Part shown: positions 32,725 through 45,122 of the stretch, one piece after another | Layout of the letters: each line of letters opens with the position of its first letter | Position numbering within the stretch: the stretch's first letter is position 1 | From: Ophioderma brevispina | Lineage: Eukaryota; Echinodermata; Ophiuroidea; Amphilepidida; Ophiodermatidae | Assembly: GCA_023653785.1 (NCBI GenBank) | Contig: JAMKCH010058450.1 | Span: 38,644 to 102,643 of the forward strand | Direction of reading: 5' to 3' | Length of the DNA: 64,000 nucleotides | The notes under the pieces: generated by a model | Database searches by the model: none | What the model was told of the DNA's origin: nothing | The model's input: the letters and a program-made list of their open reading frames with translations, nothing else | Program-made: the position numbers and the translations under genes

Positions 32725-34918
32725 GGTAGATCTTACAAATAAAAGCAGAGATTTATTGTAAGCACCACTCTAGTATAAAGCATCAAATTCTCTTTCAATT
32801 TACAAGTACTTAATACCAGTCTTAGTTCTGCACCTTACACTGATTGGATACTTGTTTATTAAAGAAGGTACCTCATTCCCAAATATGGTTATCTCTAATG
32901 CCAATGTGGTTGTCTCCAGCAATTTATTTTTCCTTAAGCAAGGGAAGTATATAACACAACTAGGGAGTTACTTCGCACAAAACAGGGAAGCTGTAATTTG
33001 GCTATCTCCTCCTATATGTAGTTACTCCTCCTCCGTAATTCTTTTAAGTTATCATTTCAAATAGCCCGCAAGACTTTACATGTTTAATCTTGTACTTCCT
33101 CAGTTCATCTGAATTGTCTAGCTGCGGGAGATGCAATGTTAAGTTGCTACCAATGAGCTGCAGTTGTTTTTATCAGTTTATATTTGATATTTAAAGGTAT
33201 TACAGTCTATTTGCAAAGTGGATAACTAAATTCTTTAATAAAATCTATGGAAAGTACCATCCTGTCTCAGGCTTGTTGCTTTAATTTTTAAATAAGACAT
33301 GAAAAAAGTATTGAAAGAATACAGTTCAAACATTGAGAAGCAAGATTTCATTATTGATATCTTAAAAATAATTCTGTCTCAGTAGAAATTGAAGTGACAT
33401 TCAATGTGTTGATACATTGTCTTATCACAAACTGAAATAAATTCTAGTGTCATAATTCAAATGAAAAGTGAATTTCAATCTCTTAATACAAATTGAAATT
33501 AATTCTACCTCTTCAATGCATCTTTAAATCAATTTTTTGTCAGTACAAATTTAAACAATTGGCTTATTAAAAACAAATCCCATTGTCTTAATAAATTTAA
33601 CTCCATTGTGTCTCATTACAAATTTCAGTGAATTTAAGTACAAGTTAGAGCATGCACTTCATTTCGTTGTGCACTTCACAATGTGACGTCAGTGATCTGA
33701 GGATGGTGTTGCTAAAATGTAAAGCCTAGTTCAGGATTATGGGCTATGCTGTTTACTGATCTGACATTTACAGGGAACTTGGCCATGTACTGTCACAATA
33801 ATCTGGTCTGTATTGTGAATCTATTTCACAATTCTGTAAGAAACTTGAATTCACAGGTATTATTAATAGACAAGTTGTTCAAGTCCCAAAATACAGCTTG
33901 GATAAGATTGCGACTTGCCTTAAAGTTTGCACAGTTCATACACTGTATTAAATCATCAATTGCTATGAATCAATGAGAGTAGTACTTGGTCAGATGAACC
34001 ACTAATATGGGATGTACACAGGTTGACCTCTAATGATCCCTATTTGACCTTTGACCCAATTTTGTCCAGATCAATTATAACCCCATATTCTTCTGCAACC
34101 ACCAAACCTGCTCAAAAGAACCACTGGCTCAAGACTCAAATGTGACATTTTGACTCCATTTTTTGTAAAAATCAAAATGTATTTCTTTTGGAAAACAATA
34201 TGCTACGGTCACTAAAGAGTATCCCCATTTGCTAACCCCTGAGGCAAGACAAGCATACAAGAGAATACTGTATATAAAAATATAAATATAAAGAAGTTGA
34301 TATTGTCCTTCAACAATTCAGTTCAGTTTTTGGAAGCTGGAAGAGAACCAAAAATGATAAGTAAAGTAAGTTCAGCAAAAGAATGTCAAAATGTTTTGTG
34401 AAGTTTGGGAATCATCCATCAGTACTTACATATTTTGGCACAATACAAATTTGAACAAAATGTTTACATTTGGGAATTTGCCAGCATACTCTTCCTTTAA
34501 GAGAATACCTCTTGTTGTATCTTGCTCTTAATTTTTAGGTAGATCCAAAACAATTGATGACCAATGTTAGTGTGTATTCTGTGTTGTATTGCATAGCAAC
34601 AGTAATGCTCAGATGATAACTCAGGAAGCTAGATCAGATTGTGGCTGACAGGGGTTTATCAAGTAAAACTGCATGATGCAAAACAACTAGTCACAAATTA
34701 TGATTTATCATGATGCTATTTCAAAAATAAACCAGGTAAATATATATATATTCATTTTACCATAAAAGAATGGAAGGATGCTAAGGTTAGAGGTGAACTG
34801 AAGTAACCCCAGTTAGCAGTGGACCATCTCTGAACAAAAACAAACATTACCTTTTACTCTGAATTTGAGTTGCCTATGCATTTGTGACACATAGCACTGG
34901 TTATCATGCAGGCATATT
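32725..34918. other. No gene recognised
   Basis: AT-rich. A perfect TGACGTCA occurs near 33683. Nothing else is supported. Confidence 0.4.
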
Positions 34919-35401
34919 TCAAGTGCTTGGAGCACAAATGTCTGGTGCATAAAGGTGCAATGAGAAATTTCATATATTAGGTGTCCCCCCAAAAATTGAC
35001 TCATTTTTCCCTGATGTAAAGCTTTCCATAAAAAATATCCCCACCTGAAAGGATTAAGCTGAGAAAATGTTTCTTTGTTACCATGAGTAATTCTCCTCCA
35101 TTCTGGTCTGCCCTTACGACTTTCATTAGTAAACAAAGCTCAAAAATCATCCTTTCTTGATAAATATGGCATGTTATGCTTAGCCACTTAGAAATGTATT
35201 TTCTACAACAATTTCCAATACAACAGTGCAAAAAATGGAATTTGATGAAAAATAGGGGGTGCAATTTGTTCACATTTTGAGAAAATCGCTGATAGTAGTT
35301 TTAACACACTTTTTCAATACTTAGCCAAAGTTTCAGTTTTGTTTTTCTCAAGACTCAAAAATGCACTTATGCATTTATGCACTTATGCTCCAAGCACTTG
35401 A
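34919..35401. mobile_element. Element with 16-bp perfect terminal inverted repeats
   Basis: TCAAGTGCTTGGAGCA at 34919-34934 and its exact reverse complement at 35386-35401 enclose 483 bp. Beside the right end the words ATGCACTTATGCATTTATGC form a short internal repeat. No target duplication is seen. Minus-strand open frames inside have no known domain. Confidence 0.5.
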
Positions 35402-37096
35402 TATCAAAAGAAAGGGACATACTTGAATTGAAACCAACTCCTGCCAATTTTTAAAGAGTTTATGTACCCGTGACTTGATTATGTGCACATAAACATGGCC
35501 ACCTTCCTGTTAGAATGGACCTCTGTGGCAAATGAAATCTTCAAGCATATTTAAGTAATATTTCCAGATATTGGAAATAATTTGCATATTTGTCATTTTT
35601 GCAATTTCCAGGTTAATTTTATTTGGGTATTTGTTCAAGTTCATGCCCATTCCTAGGAAACAAATGACTTTGTGCTATAGTTCTTCATGAAAATAGACAT
35701 TTAAATTACCCAAATAAGAATATATGAAATGAAAACAGAAATAGCATGCCCAAGTTTGAAAGCCAGGATTGTCTTTATTTGAATAGTAAATTGGACCGGA
35801 GGACTGGAAGTCCAGTTGCGATTATTTTATCAACCTAATTTGACATCCCTGAGGAAATGTCTCCATTAGTGTAATTGGGGTGCAAAGGCCAAGCAACTGG
35901 CTTGACAAATTTGTGTCAGTTGTAAAATAGAATTAAAGGGTTTAGGAAAAGAGAAGATATCGCTGAATTCCCACAATTCAATATGCGCTAGCGACGAAAT
36001 TGCTGCGCCAGTCCATAATGCATTGCAAAAAAGTCGCATACAGAAGTATGACCTACAGTATCGCAACAGTTTATGGCGCAAGTTTAGAATCAAATATTTT
36101 TGTTTTATTACACCGGCAATAGAAGTAAATGAGCCTGAAAAGCGGTGTAAAAAGCGTCAGAATAATTCCTATTGCCGGTCGACATATTTGTCTGAGTAAG
36201 AGTTAAGAAAACACCTTTTTTCACAGGGGCCATGTTGTACACTGAAATAGGGATGTCCCTGAAGTAGATTGATACTCAATGGTTCTGTGTGCAAATCGAA
36301 TAGCTATATGGAAACTCAGCAAAATCTTCTCTTGTTTAGGAGGGATTCAAATACTACTGCATCTGGGTGAAACTAGGTAGAAAATGGTTTCTCATATCGG
36401 CATTATCCTCCAGGGTCTGCCCCAAGTAACTTTGTTCCTAGCGAAAATTGTTGGACAGGTTCATTTTACATGCACGACTCTTGCAGTTCAAATTGACGAA
36501 AATCAGGCCGCATGTTATACAAAAGCAATGAGAATTCAATCCGGATGCCAGTAAATGCAAGGTTTAACAACGTTTCCGATAGCTTCAATTCTCTTAAAAC
36601 AGAGTAATATGTACCCAGACTTTTGGTATCACACAATTCAATTAATTATTTTGGAGCTTAAAATTTGTTGGGATTCTATACTTTCAGAGACCATGCTTTT
36701 AATCAAACTTAAAATTCATCGCTTTTAATTTGTTTTTAAACCCCAAACACCCTTTCATTGTCTCTAGACCACTTAATTTAAATCATGGTCTTGTTGGGGC
36801 GGTAAACAACATGGTTCAGTGTCATGCCAGTGTTTGGTTTTTGTTAAGCTCAAAATCGTAATGGTGTCCCAGTAATAAATACCATAGGCACCTATGTAGT
36901 AATTAGCAACCTGCTACACCTGTGTAGGGATAGTCATTACAATAACAAAATCAAACACTGTCAACATGGATTACTCCTGATGATGGTAATTCTCCGTCAT
37001 CTCTGCATAATTCCCTACTGCCCCTCTTCAGTCCTCCTTCCCTTCTATTAGGTAACCATTGGGGTTGACTAACCAAACTGTTTCCTTGTTCCCCAG
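35402..37096. other. No gene recognised
   Basis: Mostly featureless. A small inverted pair CACCGGCAATAG / CTATTGCCGGTC (about 36112-36180) may mark another short element. Confidence 0.35.
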
Positions 37097-37163
37097 TTAC
37101 CATTCATAAGCAGTCCATGCTGTCAACAGCAATTAACCAGGGTCCAGGAACCCCAAATCTTCC
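37097..37163 (+). CDS. Candidate linker exon of the Ig/FN3 gene
   Basis: It has strong splice borders: TTTCCTTGTTCCCCAG before and GTGAGG after. The 67-bp segment is open when read from a phase-1 intron, the phase in which the Ig exon at 28326 ends. It encodes TIHKQSMLSTAINQGPGTPN and leaves in phase 2. A GPGTPNLP-type stretch could be the Pro-rich start of a fibronectin-III domain. This rests only on splice sites and phase; there is no conserved domain to prove it. Confidence 0.3.
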
Positions 37164-37452
37164 GTGAGGAAATTGAGTGAATTACTCACTCACTACTGCT
37201 GGCTGCGTCTACTCTCAAATGCAAAATGTGCAATATGTGATACTTCTCAAGTTTGTTTTATTGTGAAGGGTATAAAGAAGTGTGACTGGTCTTGTGTGTA
37301 TTTGTCATCACAATGCCTGTTATCTTGGGTGAAATGGTCACACAATGCTGCCAGCCATTCGCATGTTTCTCCCTGTAAGGTTCTTGTGTCTAAAAGTGTC
37401 ATTGAATAGGATGTGTGCAAAATTTTGCATCCTAACTCTTGCAAAAGACAAG

Positions 37453-37861
37453 GCTTCTATGAGATTTTGGCTTGAAATTATGCTCAGGAGCATATGATCC
37501 AGAAACCATATGGTCCTGGAGCATAAATAATCTGTAGAAATATTCTAAGTAAAATTTGAATGCACATGCTCCAGGAGCATATGGCAAATATGCTCTGGGG
37601 CAGTATTTGACTTCAAATATTTCTCTATTGCTCTAGGAGTATACTTGCCATATGCTCCTGGAGCATTGTGCATTCAAATATGCTCCTGGAGAAAATTTGA
37701 CTTAAAATATATCCCCAGATTGTTTAGGCTCCAGGAGCATAGTCAAATATGCTCCTGGAGCATATTTGACTTAGAATATTTTCCCAGATAATGCTCCAGG
37801 AATATATGCTCAGGACCATATGGTCCTGGAACATAATTTTGGGCCAAAATCTCATAGAAGC
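37453..37861. mobile_element. 409-bp fold-back element made of repeated palindromes, 9-bp target duplication
   Basis: Terminal inverted repeats GCTTCTATGAGATTTTGGCT and its reverse complement AGCCAAAATCTCATAGAAGC form the ends. Both sides are flanked by the identical 9-mer AAAGACAAG (37444-37452 and 37862-37870). The inside is built from about ten copies of ATGCTCC(A/T)GGAGCAT-like palindromes and ATATGGTCC words, alternating with TTTGACTTAAAATAT-like spacers. A 9-bp duplication is typical of Mutator-like elements (inferred). There is no coding capacity. Confidence 0.85.
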
Positions 37862-37870
37862 AAAGACAAG

Positions 37871-39696
37871 CACCAACTTTTGGTAATTCTTTCAAGTAAC
37901 TTTTGCTTGAAATAATCAATAGAAATCTGTATAGACATGACATATATAGAAGTGAATGGAGATTATAGGCTTTATATTTTGTATGTTTGATTGATATCCT
38001 TAAACCAAGAATTTCACTAAGGATCCATACAACTTTCACTCTGTTACCTTGAATGTTTATGCATTTATACAAAAAAATGCACCAATAACTACTACTATAG
38101 AACTCCATGGTTATAAATTTCAGATTAGAAATTTCAATTATGGTTTTAAATGAGTAGTTTTAATTTCAAGATTATACTTCCTGTAAGTAATTTCATATTT
38201 CTTATGTATAAATCATCAAAACCAGCTTGATACTGCATGATTTGAAAAGGGCAAGAAGATTAAGTAGATGACCTGTATGCATGATTCTAGCTGAACCTAT
38301 GCACAGTGGGCCAGGGGGTGTCCATAATTCAAAAATCGACCCCTTCAAAATGTAAATTTTATGTTTCCAATACCCAGTGAACATCCAGACATTAGTAAAT
38401 CTGAAATTGTTTGACTCTATGGAATCCCGGGGTACCCCAAACACATAACTGAAGTCACGGAAACACAAAGTAAATTTTCAGGTACTTTTTAAAAAAAATG
38501 GTAAAAATTTGGCAGATTTCAAGTTGTTGTTATCAATCACAGGCTTAATAGATGACTCTGGAAACTCTCTTGTCTTTTTATCTATTTATAATTGCCCTTT
38601 TTATCCATACAACATGTCTCTGAAACTATTTTCAGTATCTTTTTCTTGGAATTGGAAGTGCATATATAGTCAAGAGTCGAATTTGATCACTTATTCGCAC
38701 TTCGGTTATAAAAATGACTAGTACTTTTTTTTGCCTATAATTGCCCACCTTCTAACCACCACTAAAGTTCAGCCCTATATGTAAGGTGAATGATACAACA
38801 AAATTTGGCTGCCACCAGCCGCCTCCCAGGGATCTAGAGGATCGTTTCTAACGCCCCTCATGAAGAAAAATCTGCTTGTGGCGCGCGGTGGGCACAATTT
38901 TCCATGTATCATTATTATTATTATAATTAATATTATTATTTTTATCATATTTTCAAATACAGGTGTCTAAATAAAAATACTCCAAAAAGGTCTGTTTTGG
39001 GAATCATTTTTTTTTTTTTTTGTTTCAACGCGATAGCATTTGCCAATCCGGAAATATGCATCATTTTCCGCAAGGTAGGAAAATCCAGTTTGTGTCACTT
39101 TTTGTACATGTATTTCAATTGCAGGTGGTAATGTAGGAGGAAGAGAATGGTAAACAGTTGAACAGAAGTTCAGTCTCTCATTCATTCTGAGACTATATGG
39201 ACTTCATTTTTCAAGAGCAGCAAGAAAGGCTTTTTAAATCTTCCTTCCAGTATCAGATGTCGATTGGTTAAAATTACCCGATTTTACAGACATTTACACA
39301 TAATAGTTTGTTGCAATTACATTCTGTTTAGGTGCAAGTGATGCCGCACAGATATGTTCAAATTATATCAAATCAAACTAGTGGAAAGAGTGTACGATTA
39401 TTATTTATGACGTAGATAGCATTATCTAGAGAATTTGATATTTGATATTAAAGTAGCAAAATTTTATCAAGGGAAATGTTTGTTTAAAACTGATAACGAT
39501 TTTGTTTGCGAGTCAGTGGTCCTTTACCATCTGCAAGAATTGCCGAAGAATGCCATTTCGGTTATTGTCTGTAAACCGCTCAGTTCAACCATTTTACACC
39601 CGATCTGGAAAGCGTATTTCAGTTTTTAACAAGCTAATGAACTGCAGATATAAAAGGTTAAAATATTTAAATTAAGGTATCAAAATGGGGGCTTTG
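37871..39696. other. No gene recognised
   Basis: AT-rich. A TTA/ATT-rich microsatellite-like stretch lies at 38908-38945. Minus-strand open frames at 37743-38108 and 38202-38468 show no recognisable domain. Confidence 0.4.
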
Positions 39697-40025
39697 GTGG
39701 TGGTTTATTTTTGGGACACCCTGACATATATAAAATGGTCATCTGACAAGCAACTAACATGCAAGATTATAGGAGCATCACAAAAACTCTAGTACCAATT
39801 TATGAGGGTACCCCCAAATCTCAACGGTAAAGATGTTAGTAATTATTACCGATATATCGAGAGGTTGGTTTTTTTTTGGACACCCTGTATGGATAAAACG
39901 GTTAATCTGACAGCAAATAAACGTCAGATTCGGATTCAGCATCACAAAAGAAACCCATAGTACCAAATTGTATGGCCAAAATCTCAACGGTAGCGATGTT
40001 ATTAATTATTGATCGAAATCGAGAA
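39697..40025. repeat. Two-copy tandem repeat, unit about 165 bp
   Basis: GGTGGTTTATTTTTGGGACACCCTG...AAATCTCAACGGTAAAGATGTTAGTAATTATT is followed by a diverged second copy starting GGTTGGTTTTTTTTTGGACACCCTG. The TTTTGGGACACCCTG word resembles the ends of some mariner-like elements, but no transposase is present. Confidence 0.7.
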
Positions 40026-41610
40026 ATCGGGCCCACTGTGCTATGATGAGGCAAAACTCAATTCAATGTACACGAGGATCAAGTAAAATGATACCACCAG
40101 AGTGGATTATAGACATTCCATAACTTTGTTGATGCCGTACCAATCAAACTTTGTAACATAAATATACGCACCTACAACGCGCGTCATTGATATATCACAA
40201 GACCTACGAGTGTTGATTTCATACGCTCATCAATGACTCGCTTTGGTGACGTTTCAGACTACAGATTTCAATTTCAATAACATATGGAGCCTGAACATGG
40301 AATATTTTTCTTGATTAGAGCCAGCGGAAAATGAAAAGGGCGAGGCATGATGTTGATGAATGCAAAACAAACAAGGGCAAGCTGGTAGTAACAACACTCA
40401 CCCCTAATATTATCATACCAAGGTAAACATGGGTAGCTATGGGTAATCAGAAACAGTATACAAATTTACAACACCACTGAATGGATATAAATTCATTGCG
40501 AAACATCTCGAACCGGGGCCTCAAACTCGCCTTTGCCCAGTTTACCGTTACGCGAGTCATCATCTCAATCATACAATGTCATGGCGCTCTTTGGTTCTCT
40601 AGTCGCAGTTATAATTCTTGATTCTACAATAAATAAAGCGGCCAATCATACGTATAAATAATGACAACTTTTGAAGTAGACCAGAAGGGGAGGTGGAGGG
40701 TTGTTTTAGTGCTGTGAAACGGCCCATGCATGCATATCCACCATTGCCCCACGGGTCAGCGTCGCACAAAGCCAGGCACACAGCCCTTCGCTGTACTGCC
40801 ACTACGACGATGATAGTAGTAGAACACTAGGGCCAGACCACTATGACGTTACGCGATGTATGCATGGGTAGATAGTGACACGTCAGGTCAACGCAGTCCA
40901 GTTTAACTTAGATCACACTACGTATTTTAGATAACTAAAATAAGAATAAGTCAATATGACGTAATTCATAAGCTATTACAGACCTGCGGGCCGTAGAACG
41001 TCAAGCATTAGTTCCCGGAGGGTTTTTGTACGGACATGTTCGGGACATTGGATTCTCATATGACTTTCTGTTTTTGTTTTCACACGTCAGTCTTCTTCCT
41101 TTCCCTCGCGTGCTTAAGTTGCGGGCGTTCCTTAGTCCCCCCCCTTCCTTTCCACTATTTCTTTTGGCGCCCTTAATCAGTTCCTAGTTCGTCCTTTTCG
41201 TTCCTTATGTTTCAGGATCATTCTTGCATTGTCCTTTCCGTTGTTTTTCCATATCTTTTTCCCTTTTCGCTGTCGATTCTTTCTTCCTTTTTTACCCACT
41301 GGGACCCCCTTTCGCGCTCCCTTAATGGGCTGGCGACTTCTACCAAATTCATTAATCCCATGGCAGCAGATTCCTCTCTGACGTTATCAAGAGTATACTA
41401 GTGTATTCAAAATCTCTGATGATTGTTGATGTTAATTGGCCTAAGTTCAAATTATAGAGGCCCTCTGAACAGAAAATAAAGTAGATCCGAAAATGCTCGA
41501 AAGGAAAAATCACGCAAGTACACGAGTGAACCATTCCAGGGTTGATAGGAGGTACATGTCAGGAAGAGTCATTGTTGACAGAGTGGTTGGTTTAAATGGG
41601 GATGGCCCGA
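40026..41610. other. No gene recognised
   Basis: A more GC-balanced stretch, with a pyrimidine-rich plus strand at 41080-41330. No conserved coding motif was seen. Confidence 0.4.
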
Positions 41611-41952
41611 TTAAAGGAATATGAAAGTTTTCATCTTATAGGACGGCCTTCACTCCAAAATACCCCATCTGTAAAATTCGCACCGATTATTCAATCCGTT
41701 TTGAGGCGAGAGCTAAAAACGTGATTGTAAGCTCCATAGAGTACTGTGTTAAAATTAATATTGGTCGGACAAAATGGGCCACATTTTCGCTCATAACTTC
41801 AAACCAAGCATTCCGGTATAAGATTCACAGGTGGGTTTAACTGAGGAAAATATAGTAGTTTTCGTCTGATGTACCAAAATGTTGACCACTTCCGGTAATA
41901 TCTGGGCTTCTGGGACGAGGCCTATTAGCGATCGGGCCATGTGGACCTTTAA
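41611..41952 (-). mobile_element. TTAA-flanked MITE, family A/B, copy 1
   Basis: The reverse complement aligns along its length with 62479-62833. Shared words include GAAGTGGTCAACA-TTTGGTA, GAAGTTATGAGYGAAAATG, CGACCAATATTAATTTTACACAGTA and TTTTTAGCTCTC. TTAA stands at both ends. It is related to the copies at 54383 and 63184. Confidence 0.8.
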
Positions 41953-42850
41953 GTCATGAAAGTTGAACTTAGGCTAGGCTAGGTTTCCATTATAAATTTG
42001 GTTCAAAAGTAGGTCTAATTATATAAAATAATGGTTGGGCTTTGTTTTCTTTTTTTACATTTAACTTTCAGAATACCAGCTATGGATTAGGCCTAAAAAG
42101 GTGCCCCAATATCAACAGACGACATCATCAAGATCATGATCATGATCGACATACACGTTGACCCCCAGCCCAATAACCACCTTAAAAACACGAAGTGAAG
42201 CACATTATTCCTGCTGTATGCAGAAGACGAATTGCTTCTGAGGTACTCGTGTCGCCAGAATGGAATTTTGTAATATTCCATGATTCTGACATGATCTATC
42301 GAGGCATTCATTCAGGACATTGGTACCATGTGACCATGGTCATGGCTGCCAGTGTAGTCTGTGGACACGTTCACGTCACTCACAATGAAAATGCACATCG
42401 TCATCTACCACAGTGGGAAAAATAGTCAGAAGATACTGGGATTATCTGGACAGAAACATATCGTTTTCCAGAAACTAACGATTATTATGATATTAAACAT
42501 CCAGCAAATTACGAGGACACAGAGAACAAACTTTATACGTGTCAATTGTGTTCTTTAAAAATCCGGGGTGGTTAACTTATCTGAGCGGTTGCCCGTAAAC
42601 AAGAATAACAAATCCTGCTGTTGATTTGCCATAAACACTGCGGTTGTATCGAAAAGCCTTGCGCTGGGCTGCTGTGATTGGTCAAAGTTGTTGTCAACCG
42701 TATGACGTAGGGGAAGGAATACCTGTACTCGAGAAGATTTTCCATTTTTGAGTAGTGACGCTAATATGTTGCAAAAAAAGAATGATGAATTGAACTGGAA
42801 TTGTAGGGGAAGTTCTGGCAGAAAATCTAGAAAATAAGTTTTGAGTTTTC
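41953..42850. other. No gene recognised
   Basis: Nothing supported. The minus-strand open frame at 42555-42932 spans the hairpin below and has no known domain. Confidence 0.4.
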
Positions 42851-42894
42851 GGAATTTTCCCTCGGGGGGCTGACGCCCCCCTAGGGAAAATTCC
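42851..42894. repeat. Strong 44-base hairpin
   Basis: GGAATTTTCCCTCGGGGGGC, a 4-base loop TGAC, then GCCCCCCTAGGGAAAATTCC. The 20-bp stem has one C/T mismatch, with six G:C pairs next to the loop. It is probably the remains of a palindromic element; there is no evidence of a terminator or miRNA function. Confidence 0.7.
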
Positions 42895-43017
42895 TCGAAC
42901 CAAACACAATACCTCCGATCCAAAACAATCACCCCAAAAGCATTAGCTGCGCGGTTTTTAACCTCTAAATATTATATAGAAACTTGGAGGAACTGGCGAG
43001 CATTGAATTAAATAAAG

Positions 43018-43100
43018 ACGAAAAATACACGGTCTCGAACCCGGTCCTCTTGCTATCTAGGCGTGAGATTTACCACTGGACCACAGAGATTTGTGTTTAC
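43018..43100 (-). repeat. tRNA-like sequence (SINE head or pseudo-tRNA)
   Basis: The minus strand shows a pol III A-box-like TGGTCCAGTGGTAA and, 25-30 bases on, a B-box-like GGGTTCGAGACC. The T-arm stem would have two mismatches and the acceptor stem does not pair, so it is not a functional tRNA gene. A tRNA-derived SINE remnant is the best reading. Confidence 0.4.
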
Positions 43101-43564
43101 GTGGATACCAGAGAAACAAGCACTAATGGATTTCAGTCTTTATTTTTAGTATCATAAATATCATAAATTGTAAGCCAATAATCCTTTAAAACTATTACAA
43201 ACAAAGCTGACAACAGCATTAACATCAGCAACAACAACAACAATGACAACAGATTACTTACTAGGCTGAAAACTTATATTTCATGGGGTGGGATCAGATT
43301 TGTTTTTAATATATTTTAGTACCTTAGAAGTAATTCCATCAAGTTGCCCTGCTGTTGGATTGTATCTAGGACCCCCGGGCAGGGATGTTATGTGCACACA
43401 AGACACAAACCATGCAAGTTAACCTCTAGACCTTGTTCTAATCAAGTGGTACACAATATTATTATGCACCTATTATCTATCCAAGCCAATGTATGACACC
43501 CTATATGACTTGGGCAGTGGCAATGTGAAAAGAAATAGGGAGTGGAAGCTGTTAAGAAATTAAT

Positions 43565-43842
43565 CCTTAAGCTGGTTGGGGGTCGGGTTAGCGCAGTGGG
43601 TCTTTCCTCACTTCACACCACTGTTGTCCCAGGTTCGACTCTCGGTCGGGCCTGCCCTGCATTTGGTTTTCAGTCCATACTTGGCCTCGCAGGTTTTCTC
43701 CGGGTACTCCGGTTTCCTCATGCTTCTAAAACTGGGCTTTTTTCCCTAATTTATATGAAATAAAGTATCTTCATGACACTAAAATGACACTAGTGTTGAC
43801 GTGTCATCAAATACTAATACCTCCTCCTCCCTTAAGCTGGTT
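43565..43842 (+). mobile_element. tRNA-derived SINE with 13-bp target duplication
   Basis: Identical 13-mers CCTTAAGCTGGTT at 43565-43577 and 43830-43842 bracket a 252-bp insert. It has an A-box-like GGGTTAGCGCAGTGGGT (43584-43600) and a B-box-like GGTTCGACTC (43632-43641). A conserved-looking body follows, GTTTTCTCCGGGTACTCCGG then TTTCCTCATGC, of a type repeated in invertebrate SINEs. The 3' part is A/T-rich. It would be transcribed by RNA polymerase III and mobilised by a LINE. Confidence 0.8.
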
Positions 43843-45022
43843 AAGTTGTTATTCCATGAGTGGTACCAGGGATCTGCACAGTAAAACCATTTCCCAAAGT
43901 GGTTTTTAGTATTACTTTTGCTACTCCACATCAATTCCAGCAGTGCTGTTACTGAACAATGGATTGCATGGGGGAACATATCCCGTCCAACAGAGCATAG
44001 TATTTAGTTATTAAATGATTGAGTATTTTGTCCACTTGTCTTTTCACTGTTACCTGAACTCAACTTTATTGAGACCAGTTCTGACATAATCCCAAACCAA
44101 ACCTTTGTGGAATCCTAAACTAACATGTCATCCTAATCTGAGTAATAGACAAGAAGTTGAAATTCCCTGCTTGTGGATAGCTTGATACTGATGACCTGCC
44201 CACAAATACACACTGCTCTATGTCGGTGATTGAAAGTTCGTAATTTTTTTGTCTTAAGGGAATTTATTGAACATAAACTGGGTTGAAGTTGAAAGATGAA
44301 AGAATTTAAAATGTAGGACATTTTTGTTAGTAATGTAGTACAGACAGTTTTATGTTGCAATGCAAAGTTGGTTAGCCTGGGGCTAAGTATCCTGTTCTAA
44401 CAGTTTGGGTGATGGTCGCCTGGAAAAAGTGCAGAGCATTTTATTGGAGTTGATTGGTATCTTTCTTGTCTAATTGTTGTGTGGCAGACTTTCCTGTATA
44501 GCCCCTATCCCCTAAGGCTACTTGAACCACCGGGTGCCTGGTGGTTGTGTGTATGGCACTCCTCAGAGCAAAAGGCCCTGGAAATCTGTCTGTTAAGAAT
44601 GATAAAGTAAAAAAAAATCTTGGTCTAAGCTGCCTTTTGTTCACTTCTCTTTTAAAAGAGTTATTCCTATTTCGCTTCCTCATTAAAAGCTTAAAAGCCT
44701 GTACATGCATAGTTGTCTTGGAATGCTTAGATGCTTATAAAGAAAATGTCAGATACAACATGTTTTAATAAAGGTTTCTATAATGACTCATGTAGTTTGT
44801 CTAAAGATAATTTTATATGTTTAAATCTGATTACTAAAGTAGAAGTCATCATTACTACTCCCAAATGTTGAAATTGGCTCCTCTATCTCTTTTGCATTGA
44901 AATTATTTTGATTTTTGTTTTAAAAATTTATTTAACCCTAGCTTATGAGTTCCACAATGTTTAGTGGCTTTCATTTATATGAAAATGTGGGAAAAAGTGC
45001 ACTCTATAATGTGATACTAATT
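43843..45022. other. No gene recognised
   Basis: Nothing supported in this interval. Confidence 0.4.
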
Positions 45023-45122
45023 GTGGGCTGCCAGCATAGCTGGCAGGACCACTTAGAAATCCCTTGTACGTATGTTGTATGTGTGTATGTGTCACTAAAT
45101 GTTGAGTTTTTTAGCAGCCCAC
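45023..45122. repeat. 100-bp palindromic-ended repeat
   Basis: GTGGGCTGC at the left and GCAGCCCAC at the right are exact inverted repeats. The left end continues into the local palindrome CCAGCATAGCTGG. The same left end occurs at 29160. Confidence 0.5.

Noticed and set aside
37743..38108. 121-codon minus-strand frame
   Set aside because: It begins inside the palindrome-array element and continues into unrelated DNA; no known domain.
43018..43100. Functional tRNA gene on the minus strand
   Set aside because: A- and B-box words are present, but the T-arm has mismatches and the acceptor stem does not pair.
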